NCBI GenBank assembly: GCA_964419145.1
Contig: CAYQOM010000002.1
Coordinates: forward strand, 620,001-684,000
Source of the DNA: UBA2336 sp964419145
GTDB taxonomy: Bacteria > Bacteroidota > Bacteroidia > Cytophagales > Cyclobacteriaceae
Direction: 5' to 3'
DNA: 64,000 nucleotides
The notes under the pieces are model-generated. The model saw only the letters and a list, made by a program, of their open reading frames with translations, was not told the origin of the DNA and ran no database searches. The position numbers were made by a program, and so were the translations under genes. Below, in pieces: positions 59,879-64,000 of the stretch. The stretch's first letter is position 1; each line of letters begins with the position of its first letter.

Positions 59879-60014
59879 GTTGCGTTCGTTTTCGAACAAA
59901 ATCTACTTCCAACTGTATACTTTCACATCTAAAGCTGATTTATTTCTTTGGCTTATCTATATTGAAGGGTAATTAGAATCTCTTCTGACTGATCAAACCA
60001 AAAAATTCAGTGCT

Positions 60015-63000
60015 ATGAAAAAGGCTTCTCTTGTCGGTATTGCTGTGCTGGCAATTACCTGTTTGCATGCCCAAATTGATGCGGGCTTGTTCCGTTTTCC
60101 GGATGTTTCCAAAACACACATTGTGTTTACGTATGCCAACGACATTTGGGTTGTACCTAAAGAAGGTGGCCATGCTGTTCGACTAAGCTCACCTGCCGGT
60201 GTAGAATCGTTCCCAAAATTTTCACCAGATGGTGGCACAATTGCTTTTTCTGGCAATTATGATGGCAATACCGATGTATATAAAATTCCTGTGGCAGGAG
60301 GGGTTCCCTTTCGTGTGACGTATCATGGAATGGCCGACCGGGTTGTGGATTGGCATCCGGATGGAAATCGAATTTTGTTTGCCTCTGGCCGCGAAAGTGA
60401 AAAAGAAAGATTCAATCAGTTATATACCATTTCAGCTTCAGGCGGAGCAGCGGAGAAATTGCCATTGCCTTATGGTGAGTTTGCAAGTTATTCACCGGAT
60501 GCAAAGCAATTGGCTGTTGTATTTCGTTCAGAAGTGTTCCGTACATGGAAGCGATACCGCGGTGGCGATGCGGCTGACGTCTATCTTTTTAATCTCGAAA
60601 ATGGAGCCTCTGAAAATATTTCTGCTACTGTTGCAGCAGGTGAGGAATTGCCTATGTGGGTGGGTAATGGAATTTATTACCTCTCTGATAATGGTCCCGA
60701 AAAACGCATGAATCTGTGGTACTACGATATATCGGCAAAATCGAAAAGACAGATTACTAACTTTACCGACTATGATGTACACTTTCCGTCACTCGGCCCT
60801 GAGGACATTGTGTTTGAGGCAGGCGGTAAACTTTATTTGCAACCACTTGCCGGAGGTGCGTTGAAGGAGGTTAGTATAACCGTTGTTTCAGATAAAGCCT
60901 CGCTAAAGCCCTCGCTCGAAAATGGTCAACGTTATATTCAACAGGCATTTATAGCACCCGATGGAAATCGTGTATTAGTAGCCGCACGTGGCGATATTTT
61001 TTCCCTTCCTGCTGAACACGGTTACGTGAAGAATCTGACACAAACACAAGGAGTGGCTGAGCGTTATCCATCATGGTCGCCTGATGGTAAGCAGATTGCT
61101 TATTGGAGCGATCAATCTGGCGAATATGAATTATGGATTATGCCAGCGGATGGTGTTGGCAGCACACGTAAAATTACGAGCTACGGACCGGGCTATCGGT
61201 ATGAATTGTATTGGTCACCCGACAGCCGTAAGGTGGCTTTTATTGATAAGGCTATGCGAATAAAAATTGTTGATGTAGTTACCGGAACAACAACAGATGT
61301 CGACAAAGGGATGCGCATGAGCCATGGCGCACTAAATGGTTTTAGTGCCGACTGGTCTTCCGACAGCCGTTGGCTTACCTATTCCCGCGATCTGGAAAAC
61401 TATCATCAGGCGGTATTTATTTTTGATACGAGTACAAAGAAGGCCACACAAGTAACCAGCGGTTACTACCATGCCTCGAGTCCTGTTTTTGATAGCGAAG
61501 GTAAGTACCTGTATGTGCTTACCAATCAGGCTTTCAGGCCAGCCTACAGCAGCATTGACAATACCTTTATCTATCCTAACACCACTCAACCGGCTGTTAT
61601 CAGTTTGAAAAAAAGTACACCTTCCTTACTTGCCCCGCGAAATGAGACGGTTGCCATAAAGAAGGACGACACACCTGCACCAACCAAGACGCCTGCAAAA
61701 AAGGGAAAGGACTCAAAAGACGCAAACGAGGAGAGCAAGCCAGCAGTAGCGCCTGTTGAGATTGACTTTGATGGTATAGAGCAACGATTGGTGTTACTTC
61801 CTTCAAAGCCCGGTAACTATTATGGACTAGGCTCGGTGAAAGGAAAAGTTATTTATGTAAAAGCTCCAAATACAGGTTCTGATCCGGATAGTCGTGCAGC
61901 CGTAAAATACTATGACATTGAGAAGCGTGAAGAGAAGACCATTATTGATAATGTGAATGGGTATGCGATCAGTGCCGACAAAAAGAAAATGTTGGTTTTC
62001 AGTTCAGGAAAAATGGCAGTAATCAAACCGGAGGAAAATCAAAAGTTCGACAAACCACTTCGTACAGAAGAAATGGAAGTATTGGTTGATCCGGTAAAGG
62101 AATGGAGACAATTATTTACAGACGCCTGGCGCTTTCAGCGCGATTACTTCTATGATCAGGCCTTACATGGGGTGGATTGGAATCAGGTTAAGGAACGTTA
62201 CCTTAAAATGCTGGATGACTGCCTTACACGCGAAGAGGTTAATTTTGTTTTGGGTGAGATGATCGGAGAACTAAATGCATCCCATACGTACAGGGGAGGT
62301 GGTGCAGAAGAGCAGCCCCAGCAAAAGAATGTCGGGTACCTGGGGGTCAATTATCAGGCTGAAGGAAAACACTATAAAATTAAAAGGATAGTACGGGCTG
62401 CCCCCTGGGATGCAGAAGTCCGTTCTCCGCTTGATCAACCTGGCGTCACTATTCGGGAAGGAAATTATCTACTTGCTGTGAATGGAATTCCGGTAACAAC
62501 CGATATGGAACCTTTCGCGTACTTTCAAGGACTTGGAGGCAAAACGATTGAACTGACATACAACACTACGGCATCATTTGCAGGAGCTAAAACAGAAGTT
62601 GTCGAAGCATTGACAGACGAGTCGCGTTTGCGTCACCTTGAGTGGATTGAGCGAAACCGAAAACGTGTTGATGAAGCAACCAATGGTGAAGTCGGATACA
62701 TTTATGTTCGCAGCACAGGTGTTGACGGGCAAAATGAACTCATTCGTCAGTTTAATGCCCAGTGGGATAAGAAGGCATTAGTCATTGATGAACGTTTTAA
62801 TAATGGTGGGCAAATTCCTGATCGGTTTATAGAAGTGCTGAACCGTGAACCGCTGGCGTTTTGGGCAATCCGCGATGGCGAAATATGGCCGTGGCCGCCC
62901 TTCGCTCACTTTGGCCCAAAGGTAATGCTGATTAACGGATGGAGTGGTTCTGGTGGCGATGCGTTTCCGGACTATTTCCGGAAGAAAAATCTTGGGCCGC

Positions 63001-63284
63001 TTATTGGTGCGCGTACCTGGGGCGGGTTGATTGGTATCAGTGGTGTTCCTGCATTAATAGATGGGGGAAGCATTACGGTGCCAACATTCAGAATGTACAA
63101 TCCAGATGGTACCTGGTTCAAGGAAGGGCACGGTGTTGACCCGGATATTGAAGTAATGGAAGACCTTACTTCGTTCTACAAAGGCATGGATAATCAACTG
63201 GAACGAGGAATAGAAGAGATTAAAGCATTATTGCAGAAAAATCCACATAACCGTCCGGCACGCCCTGCGGCTGAGGTGCGGTAG
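60015..63284 (+). CDS. Tricorn-like S41 peptidase
   Basis: 1089 residues, signal peptide (MKKASLVGIAVLAITCLHAQ). A large N-terminal half (about 25-520) has beta-propeller repeats with F/W-S-P-D-G ('SFPKFSPDGGTIAFSGNYDG', YPSWSPDGKQIAYWSD, YWSPDSRKVAFI), as in the Tricorn propellers. A charged linker (about 540-585, DTPAPTKTPAKKGKDSKDAN) follows. Then come a helical bundle, a PDZ ('NYLLAVNGIPVTTDMEPFAY') and the S41 core. His757 (ELNASHTY) and Ser979 (WSGSGGDAFPDYF) are candidates for the Tricorn-type catalytic His and Ser. It degrades peptides, here in the periplasm or outside. Separate unit, 136 bp after the preceding gene. Confidence 0.92.
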   Translation: MKKASLVGIAVLAITCLHAQIDAGLFRFPDVSKTHIVFTYANDIWVVPKEGGHAVRLSSPAGVESFPKFSPDGGTIAFSGNYDGNTDVYKIPVAGGVPFRVTYHGMADRVVDWHPDGNRILFASGRESEKERFNQLYTISASGGAAEKLPLPYGEFASYSPDAKQLAVVFRSEVFRTWKRYRGGDAADVYLFNLENGASENISATVAAGEELPMWVGNGIYYLSDNGPEKRMNLWYYDISAKSKRQITNFTDYDVHFPSLGPEDIVFEAGGKLYLQPLAGGALKEVSITVVSDKASLKPSLENGQRYIQQAFIAPDGNRVLVAARGDIFSLPAEHGYVKNLTQTQGVAERYPSWSPDGKQIAYWSDQSGEYELWIMPADGVGSTRKITSYGPGYRYELYWSPDSRKVAFIDKAMRIKIVDVVTGTTTDVDKGMRMSHGALNGFSADWSSDSRWLTYSRDLENYHQAVFIFDTSTKKATQVTSGYYHASSPVFDSEGKYLYVLTNQAFRPAYSSIDNTFIYPNTTQPAVISLKKSTPSLLAPRNETVAIKKDDTPAPTKTPAKKGKDSKDANEESKPAVAPVEIDFDGIEQRLVLLPSKPGNYYGLGSVKGKVIYVKAPNTGSDPDSRAAVKYYDIEKREEKTIIDNVNGYAISADKKKMLVFSSGKMAVIKPEENQKFDKPLRTEEMEVLVDPVKEWRQLFTDAWRFQRDYFYDQALHGVDWNQVKERYLKMLDDCLTREEVNFVLGEMIGELNASHTYRGGGAEEQPQQKNVGYLGVNYQAEGKHYKIKRIVRAAPWDAEVRSPLDQPGVTIREGNYLLAVNGIPVTTDMEPFAYFQGLGGKTIELTYNTTASFAGAKTEVVEALTDESRLRHLEWIERNRKRVDEATNGEVGYIYVRSTGVDGQNELIRQFNAQWDKKALVIDERFNNGGQIPDRFIEVLNREPLAFWAIRDGEIWPWPPFAHFGPKVMLINGWSGSGGDAFPDYFRKKNLGPLIGARTWGGLIGISGVPALIDGGSITVPTFRMYNPDGTWFKEGHGVDPDIEVMEDLTSFYKGMDNQLERGIEEIKALLQKNPHNRPARPAAEVR

Positions 63285-63362
63285 TTTTGAATTATTTTTT
63301 GTGATCAGCGGTTGCTCATCACCAACAAGGATACTTAATATTGAGTAACATAAACCTATTCT

Positions 63363-64000
63363 ATGCGCTCCGTATTGAGTATCCTTTTTCTATGCCTGGT
63401 AATTTCATGCCAGGTACCTAAAACCGAAATACAGCAATGGGAAGAACAGGCATCGCGCGTAACCATTATCCGTGATGATTTTGGTGTTCCTCACATATAC
63501 GGAAAAACCGATGCTGATGCGGTTTTCGGAATGCTATATGCCCAATGCGAGGATGACTTTGCCCGTGTGGAACGTAACTACATCTGGGCTATCGGACGAT
63601 TGGCTGAAGTTGAAGGCGAGGAGATGCTGTACAGCGATGTACGGGCCAACTTGTTTATGACGCAGGAGGAAGCCATGCATCGGTATAATGAAAGCCCTGA
63701 ATGGTTAAAAAAACTTTGTCATGCTTTTGCCGATGGAATCAATTATTACCTCTATACCCATCCTGAAGTTACCCCAAAATTGCTAACCCGATTTGAACCG
63801 TGGATGCCGATGTATTTCAGCGAGGGAAGTATTGGTGGGGATATTGAATCGGTTTCGCTAAGAAACATTAAAGCCTTTTATGACAACAACGAAGTAAGTT
63901 CAAGTACGGCTAGAACGGAATCAATCAGTTCTGAATTAGACGAACCCCAGGGCTCCAACGGTTTTGCCATTTCAGGCAAGTTAACCGAATCAGGTAATGC
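63363..64000 (+). CDS. penicillin acylase family protein (5' part, cut by window)
   Basis: The first 212 residues from the ATG at 63363. A lipoprotein-like signal (SILFLCLVISC) with Cys near residue 16 is followed by the alpha-chain features of N-terminal nucleophile penicillin amidases: 'TIIRDDFGVPHIYGKTDADA', GMLYAQCEDDFARVERNYI, GRLAEVEGEEMLYSDVR. The autocleavage site appears near the window edge as PQGSNGFAI, where Ser would become the N-terminal nucleophile of the beta chain. Acts on amides or lactones such as acyl-homoserine lactones or beta-lactams. The remaining ~550 residues lie outside. Confidence 0.9.
   Translation, partial: MRSVLSILFLCLVISCQVPKTEIQQWEEQASRVTIIRDDFGVPHIYGKTDADAVFGMLYAQCEDDFARVERNYIWAIGRLAEVEGEEMLYSDVRANLFMTQEEAMHRYNESPEWLKKLCHAFADGINYYLYTHPEVTPKLLTRFEPWMPMYFSEGSIGGDIESVSLRNIKAFYDNNEVSSSTARTESISSELDEPQGSNGFAISGKLTESGN

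Noticed and set aside
1..64000. CRISPR arrays, rRNA, tRNA, transposases, prophage genes
   Set aside because: Reading by eye gave no direct-repeat/spacer pattern, no rRNA-like sequence and no transposase or phage structural protein.

Overview
The window looks like chromosomal DNA of a free-living member of the phylum Bacteroidota, probably order Cytophagales. The reasons are: many Sec signal peptides ending in A/S-Q and many lipoprotein signals; near absence of Shine-Dalgarno sequences; promoters of the TTG-N17-20-TAnnTTTG type placed almost on the start codon; and families typical of the group (DUF3667, DUF5777, YceI, MHS transporters, VPS10-like propellers, Tricorn-like S41 peptidases). Genes are dense and moderately AT-rich. 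I found no rRNA or tRNA gene, CRISPR array, insertion sequence or prophage. A 10-N gap at 40780-40789 shows that this is a scaffolded draft assembly.

Layout. 1-3.9 kb: inorganic carbon/anion cluster on the minus strand (SulP, beta-carbonic anhydrase, second SulP cut by the window edge). 3.9-6.2 kb: NTP pyrophosphohydrolase-like gene and small unknown genes, two of them behind a pair of palindromic operator-like sites. 6.3-16 kb: secreted Prc protease, large beta-propeller protein, LolA-like protein, TerB-like/ABCG fusion transporter, His-rich lipoprotein. 16.1-21.6 kb: deacetylase, DUF4184, MHS transporter, and LigD directly joined to the transporter gene. 21.7-30.7 kb: TPR proteins, TetR/AarF pair, Ku, DUF3667/HEAT pair, eRF1-like protein. 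LigD and Ku together imply non-homologous end joining.

31-38 kb: cardiolipin synthase-like PLD protein; a five-gene cell-envelope operon (OB-fold anchor, two lipoprotein c-type cytochromes, YceI, DUF5777 barrel); a two-component system just upstream and co-directional; a DUF457-type membrane hydrolase. 38-46 kb: ABC-F protein, a gene broken only by the assembly gap, nitronate monooxygenase, secreted flavin-binding-like protein, a REP-like palindrome, acyl-CoA dehydrogenase, an AT-rich lipoprotein followed by decayed coding DNA. 47-49 kb: three overlapping genes encoding a stand-alone ethylene-binding-like membrane domain, a histidine kinase and a CheY-like regulator. This resembles a plant-type ethylene receptor split into separate chains and is the most interesting item here. 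49.3-55 kb: membrane proteins (DUF2809, MpaB/DUF2236, DUF817, DUF2306) and small enzymes. 55-64 kb: S41 peptidases, lipoproteins, a LytTR fragment, and the start of a penicillin acylase gene.

All names rest on reading motifs and architecture by eye; no database search was run.
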